Origin: an uncultured Eubacteriales bacterium
Lineage (GTDB): Bacteria; Bacillota; Clostridia; Lachnospirales; Lachnospiraceae
NCBI GenBank assembly: GCA_900318615.1
Contig: ONLK01000002.1
Location: 30,816-94,815 of the forward strand
Length of the DNA stretch: 64,000 bases
Reading direction: 5' to 3'
The notes below the pieces were generated by a model. It was not told the DNA's origin. It did no database searches and saw only the letters and a program-made list of their open reading frames with translations. A program made the translations under genes and the position numbers. This document shows, piece by piece, positions 45,301 through 54,730 of this stretch (positions are counted from its first letter, which is position 1; every line of letters begins with the position of its first letter).

Positions 45301-46945
45301 TGAAGCGCCTGGTTACCTCTCCATTTTCTACAAGCACCGCACCGATTTCAATAATCCGGTTCTTTACCGGTGAAAACCCGGTCGTCTCCAGATCGAACAC
45401 CACAAACCGTCCGTTCAGACTCTGGCCCTTTGAATTCACGGCAAGCGCCGTGACATCATCCACCAGATATCCCTCACAGCCATAGATAACCTTGAAAGGG
45501 GAATCCTTCGGCACCGTATGGTTGGCGTCCGGAAATGCCTGCACACTGCCGTGGTCGGTGATGGCAATGGCCTCGTGGCCCCAGCGCATGGCCTGTTGGA
45601 CAATGTCCTTCACATCGCTGACCCCGTCCATGTTGCTCATCTTGGTATGGCAGTGAAGCTCCACTCTCTTCTCCGGCCAGGTATCCATGCGCGGTATGCG
45701 AAAATCAGAAATTTTACGGATACCGCGCACGGACCCGATGGTCAGCTGCGAATCAAAACGATCAATGGTCGTCACGCCCTTGATCTTCACAAAATCGCCC
45801 TGCGACAGCTTTTCCTTAAACTGCGCTGCCTGCTCATTGTGGAAAAACAGCTTGATCGTGATTGTGTCCGTAAAGTCCGTCACGTCCATCATGACAATGG
45901 TACGCTCATTCCTGATTTCCCTGAATTCAAGCCGCCGCACCTGCCCCCGGACTGTGATTTCGCCCATCTCTCCAATGACATTCTTAAGCTCAATCGCATC
46001 GTCCTGGACATCGCGCCCGTAAATAACATCCGGATCATCCGAATGGGTAAGCACACTCTCGGCCGGCCGGGCTCCCTGGCTTCTTTTTGCCCCGGAGCGG
46101 CGCCAGGCGGTTCCTTTGGAGGATATTCCGGCCTCTGTATTGCCGGCACCATTTTCCGCCGGAGCTTTTTTACCTTCCGCATAGGATTCTCCGGCCCGGC
46201 CTTTCTGACTGTTTCCTGACGGGGAGGCGGCACTGCCTTTCCCCGCGCTCCGAAAACCGCTCCTTCCCGCGGATGTTCCCGAAGCGCTGCCGGAAGGACT
46301 ACCCCCGGAGGCGACCGCAAGGAACTCATCGTCATCTAAAGAAGCTTCCGCAGCTTTGGCCGGATATACACGGCGGCTGATCTGAGCCACCTCCATCTCC
46401 AGCCGTTTTTCCTCCAGCTGCCGGTTCCGGCTCTCCCCCTCCTCCTGAATAAATTCCGTTGTCAGGTGGAAATTCTGTCCGCAGCGCTCCGTAAAAATTT
46501 TTTCCAGGATATGCTCCAGCTCTCTTCTGCGGGCCCGGGCTACGCATGTGTCGGGCAGACGCAGCGTCATGCTGTCCGAAGCGGTGAATTCCCGCCCGGA
46601 ATGCCTGTAGGTATCGTACAGAAACTCGCTGTAGTTCTTAAGCTCCAGCAGAATGCTTTCCTCGTACATCGGGAGAAGATTCTGAGCCGTATACTGTTCC
46701 GACAGGAAAAAGCGCTCAATGATTTTTACCTTCACATTCAGGCCGGAAAACATGCCCCGCTCAATCGCCCGTTCCGCTTCCAGAATGATCTTTTTTTCGA
46801 TCAGACGGTCACTTTCCAGATAAACATGCAGCAGATCCCGTCCTTTATTCAGTGTCAGCCTGGTCACCGAAGCATGGGACAGACTGTCCTGCGCGTCCAC
46901 GCTTAATGAAAGCGCGGGAAATACCTCCCTGAATGGTTTACGCAT
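42305..46945 (-). CDS. polC: DNA polymerase III PolC
   Basis: The Gram-positive replicative polymerase with its own proofreading exonuclease; 1546 residues. In order: N-terminal domains, a Gly/Ser/Lys-rich insertion (about 210-300), an OB fold, a PHP domain split around the exonuclease (HCHTKMSNMDG near 430), the exonuclease (DLETTGFS near 517, HNASFDVSF), the GSRGSVGSS loop, a zinc finger (CPKC...CPNC, near 1000-1040) and the catalytic EPDIDLNFS near 1060. The low-complexity insertion is unlike the compact Bacillus protein. ATG 46945 overlaps the ispG stop by eight bases. Confidence 0.97.
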   Translation of the reverse strand: MRKPFREVFPALSLSVDAQDSLSHASVTRLTLNKGRDLLHVYLESDRLIEKKIILEAERAIERGMFSGLNVKVKIIERFFLSEQYTAQNLLPMYEESILLELKNYSEFLYDTYRHSGREFTASDSMTLRLPDTCVARARRRELEHILEKIFTERCGQNFHLTTEFIQEEGESRNRQLEEKRLEMEVAQISRRVYPAKAAEASLDDDEFLAVASGGSPSGSASGTSAGRSGFRSAGKGSAASPSGNSQKGRAGESYAEGKKAPAENGAGNTEAGISSKGTAWRRSGAKRSQGARPAESVLTHSDDPDVIYGRDVQDDAIELKNVIGEMGEITVRGQVRRLEFREIRNERTIVMMDVTDFTDTITIKLFFHNEQAAQFKEKLSQGDFVKIKGVTTIDRFDSQLTIGSVRGIRKISDFRIPRMDTWPEKRVELHCHTKMSNMDGVSDVKDIVQQAMRWGHEAIAITDHGSVQAFPDANHTVPKDSPFKVIYGCEGYLVDDVTALAVNSKGQSLNGRFVVFDLETTGFSPVKNRIIEIGAVLVENGEVTRRFSTFVNPKVPIPYRIEQLTSINDSMVMDAPPIGEVLPKFLKFCEGAVLVAHNASFDVSFIIENCERLGIEHDFTAVDTVGLARVLLPKLNRFKLDTVAKALGVSLGHHHRAVDDAECTAHIFERFVSMLRERDIFDLDAMNELGRSSEEQIRKLPTYHVILLAKNDEGRLNLYRLVSESHVKYFNRRPRIPKSLLSKHRNGILIGSACEAGEVYQAIERGLSDQALMEVASFYDYLEIQPVGNNLFLTKDDREEPLTIEDLRDNNRRIVRLGEQLGKLVAATCDVHFLNPEDEVYRRIIQAGEKFSDADEQPPLFLHTTREMLEEFSYLGEDKAHEVVISNTRKIADMCERIEPVRPDKCPPVIENSDGLLTKICYDKAHEMYGDPLPAVVEERLKRELTSIISNGYAVMYIIAQKLVWKSRADGYLVGSRGSVGSSFVATMSGITEVNPLHPHYRCPKCHFVDFDSPEVRKFDGMAGCDMPDRNCPNCGTPLLKDGFDIPFETFLGFKGNKEPDIDLNFSGEYQSKAHHYTAVIFGDGQTFRAGTTGTLADKTAFGFVKNYYEEKGDHKRICEINRIVEGCTGVLRTTGQHPGGIIVMPYGEEINSFTPVQHPADDMTSTTITTHFDYHSIDHNLLKLDILGHDDPTMIHMLEDLTGLKATDVPLDDRKVMSLFQNTSALGITPEQIGGTQLGCLGVPEFGTEFAMQMLMDTKPQYLSDLVRIAGLAHGTDVWLGNAQTLIQEGRCTISTAICCRDDIMVYLISKGLDKEQSFMIMEHVRKGKGLKMEEEKEMTDHGVPDWYIWSCKKIKYMFPKAHAAAYVMMAWRIAWFKIYQPLAFYAAFFSIRSPGFDYEMMCLGEEKLQRHIDDYEKRKAAEGKEGLQKKELDELRAMYVVREMYERGCEFCPIDIFKARAAKCQIVDGKIMPALSMIGGMGDQAAASIVEACKDGPFLSRDDFRERTKVSKTIADKLVELNILKDLPESNQLSIFDFTGGGE

Positions 46946-47993
46946 CCCAGTGTTCAAGCTCCTCTCTCAGCGCATCCAGCAGCTGATCCTCCGGAAGGGT
47001 TTTTATCACTTCCCCGTGTTTGATCAGCAGCCCTTTGCCCCTGCCGCCGCAGATTCCAATGTCTGCCTCTCTGGCCTCGCCCGGTCCGTTTACGACACAG
47101 CCCATGACAGACACCTTGATATCCAGCGGCAGGTCCATCGTCATTTCCTCCACCTTATCGGCCAGCGCAATCAGATCGATATCGGTTCGTCCGCAGGTCG
47201 GGCAGGAAACCACCTCTACACCGCCCCTGCGAAGTCCCAGCTCTTTCAGAATAAGCTTCGCCGATGTAACCTCTTCCACCGGGTCCGCCGTCAGCGATAC
47301 GCGGACCGTATCTCCGATCCCTTTGCTCAGGATCAGGGCCAGTCCGATGGCTGACTTGATATTTCCCCGGATCAGACCGCCGGCTTCGGTTATTCCCACG
47401 TGAAGCGGATGACTGCACTTTTGAGCGGTCAGTTCGTAGGCCCGCGCACACATAAGCACATCGGAGGATTTGATGGAAATGACAAGATTATCATATCCCA
47501 TGTCCTCGATAACCGCACAGTTCTTCAGCGCCGATTCGACAAGGCCTTCCGCCGTCACTCCGTGATATTTTTCCACAAGATCCTTTTCCAGGGATCCGGA
47601 ATTGACGCCGACGCGGATTGGAATGTTTCTTTCCCGGCAGCAGTCAACCACCGCGCGCACCTTATCAGGACTACCGATATTCCCTGGATTAATGCGGATT
47701 TTATCGGCTCCGTTTTCCACAGCCGCGATCGCCAGGCGGTAGTCAAAATGAATGTCTGCGATCAGCGGGATGGTTATCTGCTTTTTAATTTCCGGCAGCG
47801 CCTGTGCTGCCTCCAGGGTCGGAACGGTGCAGCGGATCAGTTCGCAGCCCGCTTTCTCCAGACGTTTGATCTGATCCACCGTTGCCTTTATATCTTCCGT
47901 GTGTGTGTTGCACATGGATTGAATGAGAACCGGATTGCCCGCGCCAATCACACGGTCTCCGATTTTTACAGCATGAGTATGATCCCGGTACAT
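46938..47993 (-). CDS. ispG: 4-Hydroxy-3-methylbut-2-enyl diphosphate synthase
   Basis: An iron-sulfur enzyme of the MEP isoprenoid pathway. 351 residues. The TIM barrel starts VKIGDRVIGAGNPVLIQSMCNTH-like sequence; cluster cysteines are in SCPTCGRTDIDL and MGCVVNGPGEA. Upstream is a GGAGCC/GGCTCC hairpin before the ribosome site. It is coupled to polC by overlap. Confidence 0.96.
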   Translation of the reverse strand: MYRDHTHAVKIGDRVIGAGNPVLIQSMCNTHTEDIKATVDQIKRLEKAGCELIRCTVPTLEAAQALPEIKKQITIPLIADIHFDYRLAIAAVENGADKIRINPGNIGSPDKVRAVVDCCRERNIPIRVGVNSGSLEKDLVEKYHGVTAEGLVESALKNCAVIEDMGYDNLVISIKSSDVLMCARAYELTAQKCSHPLHVGITEAGGLIRGNIKSAIGLALILSKGIGDTVRVSLTADPVEEVTSAKLILKELGLRRGGVEVVSCPTCGRTDIDLIALADKVEEMTMDLPLDIKVSVMGCVVNGPGEAREADIGICGGRGKGLLIKHGEVIKTLPEDQLLDALREELEHWDA

Positions 47994-48087
47994 CCTGTCA
48001 GCCTCCTGTTCTGAAAGGAGCCTCCTGCGGGCTCCATGGCATTTCTGCTCTTCCCATTTAGAAGCGTGCGCCCGCCGGGCGCACTGA

Positions 48088-48120
48088 AAAATCGAACACC
48101 CGGTAAAAGCCGGGTGTTCG
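48088..48120 (-). terminator. Intrinsic terminator after ppk
   Basis: CGAACACCCGG (48093-48103) pairs with CCGGGTGTTCG (48110-48120); the minus strand then reads ATTTTTC. A second GC-rich hairpin (GTGCGCCC/GGGCGCAC) follows at about 48066-48084. Confidence 0.85.
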
Positions 48121-48218
48121 GATTTAATGTCATCCTCTGTTATTATAGGCTATTTCCCGGATTATGAAAACGCCTGTTTCTTTTCGGTTCCGCACCGCCT
48201 TTTCTCCGTCTGCCCCGG

Positions 48219-50459
48219 TCAGTCCGTCCCCGGATCGGATCCGTTTTCCCTCTGCGGCTGGGCGGGTGTGAACACACGGCTCTTCACAGGATCCGATTTT
48301 TTCGCCTCTGCCGCGCGCACGGCTTCCTCGCAGAAATACTTCTGGGCGCCGAGCAGCACCTTGCCGCGGCGGTCCACACGGCGATAGGAACCATCCTTCG
48401 TCATGACTCTCGCCTTGAGCGTGTCGGAAAGCTGAATCTGGAGGATGTGCATGATTTCCTTCTGAATATCCTGATCCTCCACCGGAAAAACGATTTCGAC
48501 CCGCTTGTCCAGGTTTCTCGGCATCCAGTCCGCCGAGCCCATGTACAGTTCCGGATGGCCTTCATTCTCAAAATAGAAGATACGGCTGTGCTCCAGAAAC
48601 GTTCCTACCAGAGAACGCACCGTGATGTTTTCACTGACGCCCGGGATATCAACGCGCAGGCAGCAGATCCCCCGGACAATCAGCTCGATTTTAACCCCTG
48701 CCGCGCTTGCTGCATACAAAGAGGCGATAATGTCCGGATCACACAGCGAGTTCATTTTGGCGATAATATGCGCCGGCTTTCCGGCTCTGGCGTGCTCCGC
48801 CTCGCGATTAATCAGATAAGTGAAACGGTCGCGCAGCCAGATCGGGGCTACCATCAGGCGGTTCCAGCGCTTCGGCTCGCTGTACCCGGACAGCATGTTA
48901 AATACAGCCGTTGCATCCTCTCCATACGCCTCGCGGCAGGTGAGAATACCGCAGTCGGTGTACAGCTTTGCCGTCGAGTCATTGTAGTTACCGGTTCCAA
49001 GATGGACATACCGGCGGATACCGTCCTCCTCGCGGCGCACAATCATCGTAATCTTGCTGTGAGTCTTTAACCCCACCAGACCATAAATAACGTGACACCC
49101 GGCCTTCTCCAGCATCTCCGCCCAGATAATGTTGTGTTCCTCGTCGAAGCGCGCCTTCAGCTCGACCAGAACCGTCACCTGTTTGCCGTTATCCGCCGCC
49201 TGCGCCAGCGCGGCAACAATCGGGCTGTGCCCGCTGACACGGTATAGTGTCTGTTTAATTGCCAGTACCTGAGGGTCCGCCGCTGCCTTTCGGACAAAGC
49301 TGACCACCGGATCGAAGGTTTCATACGGATGATGCAAAAAGATGTCTTTTTTCCGGATGGCGGCAAAGATGTCCGGTTCATCCATCAGCGCCGGCACCGG
49401 CTGAGGTGTCCACGGCTTATCCTTCAGTTTATCGAAGCCATCCATGCCGTACATCTTCATAAGGAAGGTCAGGTCCAGCGGACCCGGAATGCGGTATATT
49501 TCCGCATCCGTTACTCTGAACTCCCGGATCAGGATAGAAAGAAGCTTCTCGTTCATTCCTTCCTCAATTTCCAGCCGGATAATCTCGCCCCACTGTCTCT
49601 TTTTCAGCTGCTTTTGAATCTCCCGCAGCAGATCACTTGCGTCATCCTCGTCAATCGTCAGATCAGCGTTGCGGATGATCCGGTATGGAAACGCACATAC
49701 CACTTCGTAGCCGGTAAACAGCTTCTCAATGTTGTACTCAATCAGCTGCTCGAGCAGCACAACATAGCGGCCGTTGTTTTCATCCTGCGGAAGTTCAATA
49801 ATTCTGGACAATACGGAGGGAACCTGCACTGTTGCAAACTGGGTCTTTCCGCCCTTTTCTCCCTTTTTGGAGATGAGTGCGCCGATGTTCAGCGTCTTAT
49901 TGCGAATCAGCGGAAACGGACGCGCCGGATCCATCGCCATCGGAGTCAGTACCGGGTACACCTCTTCTTCAAAATAGCGGTCACAGAATTTAATCTGTTC
50001 CTCATTCAGATCCTCATGGCCGCTGATCACCTCCAGCCCGTTCATCTTCAGCTGGGGAATAATGGAGCGGTTGTACGTGCTGTACTGTTCACTGATCTGC
50101 TCGTGAGCCTGCTTCGAAATTGCGTCCAGCTGCATCTGCGGTGTCATGCCGGCCAGATCCGGCTTCGTGTATTTTGCGTTCACCTGATCCTTCAGCGATG
50201 CCACACGGACGCTGAAGAATTCATCCATGTTGGAAGAGACAATACTCAGAAATTTGATACGCTCAAACAGCGGATTTTCGTGGTCGCGGGCTTCCCCCAG
50301 GATTCTCTGGTTAAAGTCAAGCCAGGAAAGTTCACGGTTCGTATAATATTTCGGGTCATGGAAATCAATCTTTTCCGGCTCCGGAAATACGGCTGTCCTT
50401 TCTTCCTTTGCCGTCTTCACTGTTTTGTCTGTTTTCATTGCCTTTACTGGTGTACTCAT
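48219..50459 (-). CDS. ppk: Polyphosphate kinase 1
   Basis: Makes inorganic polyphosphate from ATP. 746 residues in four domains: a charged N-terminal leader, the N/H domains (ELSWLDFNQRIL, MDEFFSVRV), and two phospholipase-D-like C domains. The autophosphorylated His is in RRYVHLGTGNYND and the second catalytic His in FLEHSRIFYF. ATG 50459 (MSTPVK) has GGGAG six bases upstream. It follows the Ppx-like gene by 63 bases. Confidence 0.96.
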   Translation of the reverse strand: MSTPVKAMKTDKTVKTAKEERTAVFPEPEKIDFHDPKYYTNRELSWLDFNQRILGEARDHENPLFERIKFLSIVSSNMDEFFSVRVASLKDQVNAKYTKPDLAGMTPQMQLDAISKQAHEQISEQYSTYNRSIIPQLKMNGLEVISGHEDLNEEQIKFCDRYFEEEVYPVLTPMAMDPARPFPLIRNKTLNIGALISKKGEKGGKTQFATVQVPSVLSRIIELPQDENNGRYVVLLEQLIEYNIEKLFTGYEVVCAFPYRIIRNADLTIDEDDASDLLREIQKQLKKRQWGEIIRLEIEEGMNEKLLSILIREFRVTDAEIYRIPGPLDLTFLMKMYGMDGFDKLKDKPWTPQPVPALMDEPDIFAAIRKKDIFLHHPYETFDPVVSFVRKAAADPQVLAIKQTLYRVSGHSPIVAALAQAADNGKQVTVLVELKARFDEEHNIIWAEMLEKAGCHVIYGLVGLKTHSKITMIVRREEDGIRRYVHLGTGNYNDSTAKLYTDCGILTCREAYGEDATAVFNMLSGYSEPKRWNRLMVAPIWLRDRFTYLINREAEHARAGKPAHIIAKMNSLCDPDIIASLYAASAAGVKIELIVRGICCLRVDIPGVSENITVRSLVGTFLEHSRIFYFENEGHPELYMGSADWMPRNLDKRVEIVFPVEDQDIQKEIMHILQIQLSDTLKARVMTKDGSYRRVDRRGKVLLGAQKYFCEEAVRAAEAKKSDPVKSRVFTPAQPQRENGSDPGTD

Positions 50460-50522
50460 TTTTTTCTCCCGGGTTTTCAAGCATCCGCCCTCCGTTTCTC
50501 CGCCTGCCGCCCTCCGGCTCCA

Positions 50523-52085
50523 TCAGTATTTTTTCTTCTGTGAGATTACCGGAGTTACATTAAATACTTCCTCAAAAAATCCCGCCTGTTCTGCCATTGC
50601 GATTTTTTCCAGCGTTATGTCCTCCGCCGTCGCAATGGAAATCGTCAGCTTGTTTTCCTTCAGAGAAACCGAAGCATCGTGGAATTTCTGCTCATGGCTC
50701 CGGTCCAGGGAATTGGCCAGACGCAGAATGGCTGTCAGCTTGGCGATTACAAGATATTCATCGCGGCTCACATCGCTGATGGAGGCAAGAGCGTCGTAGT
50801 ACGCAAACTCCGATGTATTAAAACGAACGACATTGGCGATAATCTGACGCTCCGCGTGAGAAAGTCCGATAATCTCCGTCGCCATAATAATGTTGTACGC
50901 ACAGTCCGAAACATTATTCAGACTGATATATTTGCCGCAGTTATGAAGAATGACGGCAATCTGCAGCAGCAGACGCTCCCTGGAGCCCAGTCCGGATATC
51001 TTCTTCATGCGGTCAAAGATCGGCAGCGCCAGCTCCTCAAGGTTATGGATGTGAGAGCTGCTGCTCTTGTACCGCTTTGCGATATTGCGGGAAGCGGCAA
51101 TGATGTCTTCGTCGAAATTGTGTTTGCTTTTTATCTGCTTTGCCCGGATGCCATAGTCATAGCACATACCGTCGCAGATGCTGACATCGATCAGCCACAG
51201 CATTTCAATGCCGAGCTTTTCGATCAGGCACCGTGTGAAAATCATGGACTGAATCACCAGGATCCCCGTATCGGCGGAAACCTGATACCGGCGCGAAATC
51301 TCGTCCGGGGTCAGCTTCATAACCGCATCGTAAACTGTAAAAAACGTGGCTGCATCGACATGATAAACACTTTCGCTTTCGCGGAATTTGCCGGTCAGGC
51401 CGCTGGCGTGCAGATGACGGAGAATCTCAAGCAGGTCCGCATCCATGACAATCAGATTTTTAATCAGGCGGTCCTTCTGGTACAGCTTCCCGAAACCGGC
51501 CATTTCGTGGTTCATCAGCTCACGCACCATCTGTTCATAATGAAATCTGTTTTTGGCGTACGCTCCATAGGTTACGCGCGTGCTGATCTTGCCCATCGGT
51601 ATGTTGGCTGTCGTTACCAGCTTGTCGTTATCGAACACGGAAATCTGCATACTGTTGCCGCCGATATCAACGATGGCCGTTCCATTCTGGATAATCTTCC
51701 CGAAGGATTCCGACTCGGACGCGATCGACTTGTAATCCATAAAGCGCTGTTCCGAGTTACTGATAATCTGGATTTTCAATCCTGTCTGTTTTTCAATATG
51801 ATCCTTCGTAATCATAGAGGAACGAAGCTCGCGGAGCGCACTCGTAGCCACACACTGATAAGCGTCGACCTTGTATCCGAGCATGGTCACGCGGAATTCA
51901 TTCAGTATCCGGCAAAGCTCTTCTACCTGATCAACGTCAAGCTTGTTGTCCCGGTATGCATCCGCGCCCAGGTTCAGCCGGGACGCCAGGCGGTCAATTT
52001 CCTTCATCCCTTTTTTCGGACTCAGTTCGTAGATGCGCATCTCGGTCTCCACCGATCCGATGGCGATCGCCGCGAAAGTTTTCAT
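50523..52085 (-). CDS. ppx: Ppx/GppA-like phosphatase with HD-like C-domain
   Basis: A 520-residue member of the exopolyphosphatase/pppGpp phosphatase family. The first phosphate loop, usually DxGSNS, is AIGSVETEM. The second, VDIGGNSM, and the Glu in ISNSEQRF are kept. The third (GASGT in E. coli) is MDADL. The C-terminal HD-like domain has HNCGKYI where HD or HE is usual. Activity may be reduced or altered. ATG 52085 overlaps the DUF815 stop as ATGA with AAAGGAGG upstream. With ppk downstream, a polyphosphate role is likely. Confidence 0.82.
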   Translation of the reverse strand: MKTFAAIAIGSVETEMRIYELSPKKGMKEIDRLASRLNLGADAYRDNKLDVDQVEELCRILNEFRVTMLGYKVDAYQCVATSALRELRSSMITKDHIEKQTGLKIQIISNSEQRFMDYKSIASESESFGKIIQNGTAIVDIGGNSMQISVFDNDKLVTTANIPMGKISTRVTYGAYAKNRFHYEQMVRELMNHEMAGFGKLYQKDRLIKNLIVMDADLLEILRHLHASGLTGKFRESESVYHVDAATFFTVYDAVMKLTPDEISRRYQVSADTGILVIQSMIFTRCLIEKLGIEMLWLIDVSICDGMCYDYGIRAKQIKSKHNFDEDIIAASRNIAKRYKSSSSHIHNLEELALPIFDRMKKISGLGSRERLLLQIAVILHNCGKYISLNNVSDCAYNIIMATEIIGLSHAERQIIANVVRFNTSEFAYYDALASISDVSRDEYLVIAKLTAILRLANSLDRSHEQKFHDASVSLKENKLTISIATAEDITLEKIAMAEQAGFFEEVFNVTPVISQKKKY

Positions 52086-53431
52086 GCCTCTTCTGCCTCC
52101 TTTCCAAGCAGATGATCGATAAACTGCTGTGCCGTCCGCCCGGACAGTCCGCCGTGGCCAAGTTCCCATTTATTGGCTTCCAGCATCAGTTCATCCTCCG
52201 GTACGTTAACTCCGTTTCTCTGAGCCAGCACACGGACGATATTCTGAAATTCCTTCTTGTTCGGCGAGCCGAAATAAATGGTTACTCCGAAACGGTATAC
52301 CAGCGACAGCTTTTCCTGCACCGTGTCGGACGTATGCATATCTTCCCGGGTTTCTTCCTTGTCTGAATAATTCTCCCGGATCAGATGCCGGCGGTTGCTG
52401 GTCGCATAAATCAGGATGTTGTCGGGTTTTTTCTCCAGACCGCCTTCGATAACCGCCTTCAGATATTTGTAATCCGTCTCGAATTCTTCAAAGCTCAGAT
52501 CGTCCATATAGATAATAAACTTATAATTTCTGTTTTTTATCTGGGCAATCACATCGTTCAGATCCTTGAACTGATGCTTGTAAATCTCAATGATCCGGAG
52601 ACCTTCCCCGTAATAGCGGTTGAGAATTCCCTTGATGCACGAAGATTTCCCGGTTCCTGCATCGCCGAACAGCAGACAGTTGTTCGCCTTTCTTCCTCTC
52701 ACAAAAGCCTCTGTGTTCTCGATGAGCTTCTGTTTCGGGATATCGTAGCCTACCAGATCCTCCAGATACACATGGGCAATGTTGGTGATCGGGACGATTT
52801 CAACTCCCCGTTCCTGCGTGTGGCGTACACGGAAAGCTTTGTGAAGGCCGAACTTTCCAACACCGAATTCCCGGTAAAATTCCTCCATCAGAGCCTTAAA
52901 TGAGCGTACATCCTCCGCTGCTGCCAGCTTTACCGCCAGCTCGCAGATCCGGTCGCGGATGCGCCGGTTGAACACCTTCCGGTTTCCGCCCTCATTTTCA
53001 TATCCGTTGATCATGGCATACCAGCCAGCTCCGGTCCGCTTTTCTACAGCATGAAAGTCCTCCCGGAAAAGTTTCATGAAAATAGTAAAATCAGCCTCCG
53101 CCAGCGCGTTCATGCCGCCCGGGACCGCCCCGCGTATTTCACAGGCACGGCTGTAAACATTCTCCCCGTACACCAGCAGATACGTCAGATAGCAGTGCCA
53201 CAAATTTCCGGAAAAACCGAAACGCTCCGAAAGATCCACCAGTTCGGAGATACATCCGCTGTACTCCCCGGCCATATCCTGATCCTCTTTTGCCGGCTGT
53301 GCCGGACCTTCCGAAGCCTCCGGTTTCATCACTGCCGCATCCTGCGCCGCCGCTTTTTCGCACAGATTCATCAGTCTTTCCAGAAGGCTGTCCTTATTCC
53401 GATATAATACCAACTGATCCACTATACTCAT
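52082..53431 (-). CDS. DUF815 AAA-type ATPase
   Basis: A 449-residue ATPase. The DUF815 domain (about residues 190-420) has Walker A LFGDAGTGKSS, Walker B FIIYMDDLSFE and a sensor-like ATSNRRHLI. The N-terminal 190 residues are helical with no known domain. DUF815 proteins are widespread in clostridia and uncharacterised. Being coupled to Ppx and followed by Ppk suggests a link with polyphosphate or stringent physiology, which is inference only. Confidence 0.88.
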   Translation of the reverse strand: MSIVDQLVLYRNKDSLLERLMNLCEKAAAQDAAVMKPEASEGPAQPAKEDQDMAGEYSGCISELVDLSERFGFSGNLWHCYLTYLLVYGENVYSRACEIRGAVPGGMNALAEADFTIFMKLFREDFHAVEKRTGAGWYAMINGYENEGGNRKVFNRRIRDRICELAVKLAAAEDVRSFKALMEEFYREFGVGKFGLHKAFRVRHTQERGVEIVPITNIAHVYLEDLVGYDIPKQKLIENTEAFVRGRKANNCLLFGDAGTGKSSCIKGILNRYYGEGLRIIEIYKHQFKDLNDVIAQIKNRNYKFIIYMDDLSFEEFETDYKYLKAVIEGGLEKKPDNILIYATSNRRHLIRENYSDKEETREDMHTSDTVQEKLSLVYRFGVTIYFGSPNKKEFQNIVRVLAQRNGVNVPEDELMLEANKWELGHGGLSGRTAQQFIDHLLGKEAEEA

Positions 53432-53493
53432 AATATGATTTCCAATCCTGCCATGCTTCTGATTTTTGTCTTCGAACGATGATATCCTTACGT

Positions 53494-54693
53494 TCAGTAA
53501 TTTCCCAGTATCTTCATATTAATAGCTTCCGACCGGATCCCGCGCAGCGCATTTTTGACGGCACTGGAATTCAGGTTGCCGTCGAAATCAATGAAGAAAC
53601 GATACTCCCAGTTTTTGCCCCGGATCGGTCTTGATTCGATTCTTGTCATGTTCAGATCATTGTAGATAAAATGAGACAGAATGTTATACAGTGTGCCGCT
53701 TCGATGCGGTACTTCAAAGCATATGCTGATCCTGGATGCATCCCTGCGGAAGATTTTCTGATTGGTAACAATCAGAAAACGGGTGGAATTTCCCTCGTTC
53801 GCGTAGATATGACGCTCCAGCACTTTCAGGCCGAACAGCCGGGCGGCGAATTCGCTTCCGATGGCGGCCTGTGATTTGTCCTTATCCCGGGAAACCTTCA
53901 GTGCGGCCGCCGCCGTATTGCTCCAGCGCTCGCGCTTCCACTGCGGATGCTGATCCAGGAATGGCGCACACTGGGCAAGTGCCTGAGGATGAGAATAAAC
54001 GGTACGGATATCGCCCATCTGTGCATCGCTCAGCCCCATCAGCACATGCTCTACCTTAATCACCTGCTCCGCCACGATATAATTTTCAAAATCCACCAGC
54101 AGATCAAAATTATCTGCCACGATACCCACGGAAGAGTTTTCAATCGGGAGAACCGCATAATCTGCCTCTCCGTCAGCGATTGCCTCCATAGCATCCCGCC
54201 AGGTATCCACGTGAAAACAGTTCACATCTTTCCCGAAGTACTCAGCCATAGCGGCATGAGAATAAGCCCCGGGCACTCCCTGGTACACAACCCGCACCCT
54301 TTTTTTGTCAAGCTCATCCACCATAAAAAAAGGAAGCCGCCCGGCAGCGCCGCACTCCGTCAGCAGATGATACTGCTGCTTGCGGGACATGGCAAACAGC
54401 TGTGTAAAAAGTTCCTGAGCTCCCTTGCGGTTGAAATCATTCCTCGTTTCGCCAGCCAGTCTCTCAATCCGCTTATGCTCGTCCCCGCTGTCAAAAAGTT
54501 TCCCCCCGCCGGCAATTCTTTGCCGGGAAATAGCTTCGGTCACCGCCATATGCTCCTCAAAAAGCTCCAGAAGCTGATGATCCACCTCATCCAGACGGTC
54601 GTTCAGATCTTTGCCATCCGCACTTTCAAAATTAAGCTGATCTATTTTATTACTCTTAAACTGATTTTCTCTATTATCCTGATTACTGTCCAT
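53494..54693 (-). CDS. pheA: Prephenate dehydratase with degenerate chorismate mutase domain (P-protein)
   Basis: A 399-residue P-protein. The dehydratase domain (about 130-305) is intact: VYQGVPGAYSHAA, YAVLPIENSSVG and the NSTRFLIV catalytic Thr-Arg. The ACT domain has the ESRP Phe-sensing motif. The N-terminal AroQ chorismate mutase domain aligns without gaps to E. coli PheA, but Arg11 is Asn31, Arg28 is His48, Lys39 is Arg59 and Arg51 is Asp71; Asp48, Glu52, Ser84 and Gln88 are kept. The mutase reaction is therefore unlikely. It is the first gene of a group with DUF815, ppx and ppk (62-base gap). Confidence 0.9.
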   Translation of the reverse strand: MDSNQDNRENQFKSNKIDQLNFESADGKDLNDRLDEVDHQLLELFEEHMAVTEAISRQRIAGGGKLFDSGDEHKRIERLAGETRNDFNRKGAQELFTQLFAMSRKQQYHLLTECGAAGRLPFFMVDELDKKRVRVVYQGVPGAYSHAAMAEYFGKDVNCFHVDTWRDAMEAIADGEADYAVLPIENSSVGIVADNFDLLVDFENYIVAEQVIKVEHVLMGLSDAQMGDIRTVYSHPQALAQCAPFLDQHPQWKRERWSNTAAAALKVSRDKDKSQAAIGSEFAARLFGLKVLERHIYANEGNSTRFLIVTNQKIFRRDASRISICFEVPHRSGTLYNILSHFIYNDLNMTRIESRPIRGKNWEYRFFIDFDGNLNSSAVKNALRGIRSEAINMKILGNY

Positions 54694-54730
54694 GCCAATA
54701 ACCTAACTTCCATACTCAATCCAATGCTCT

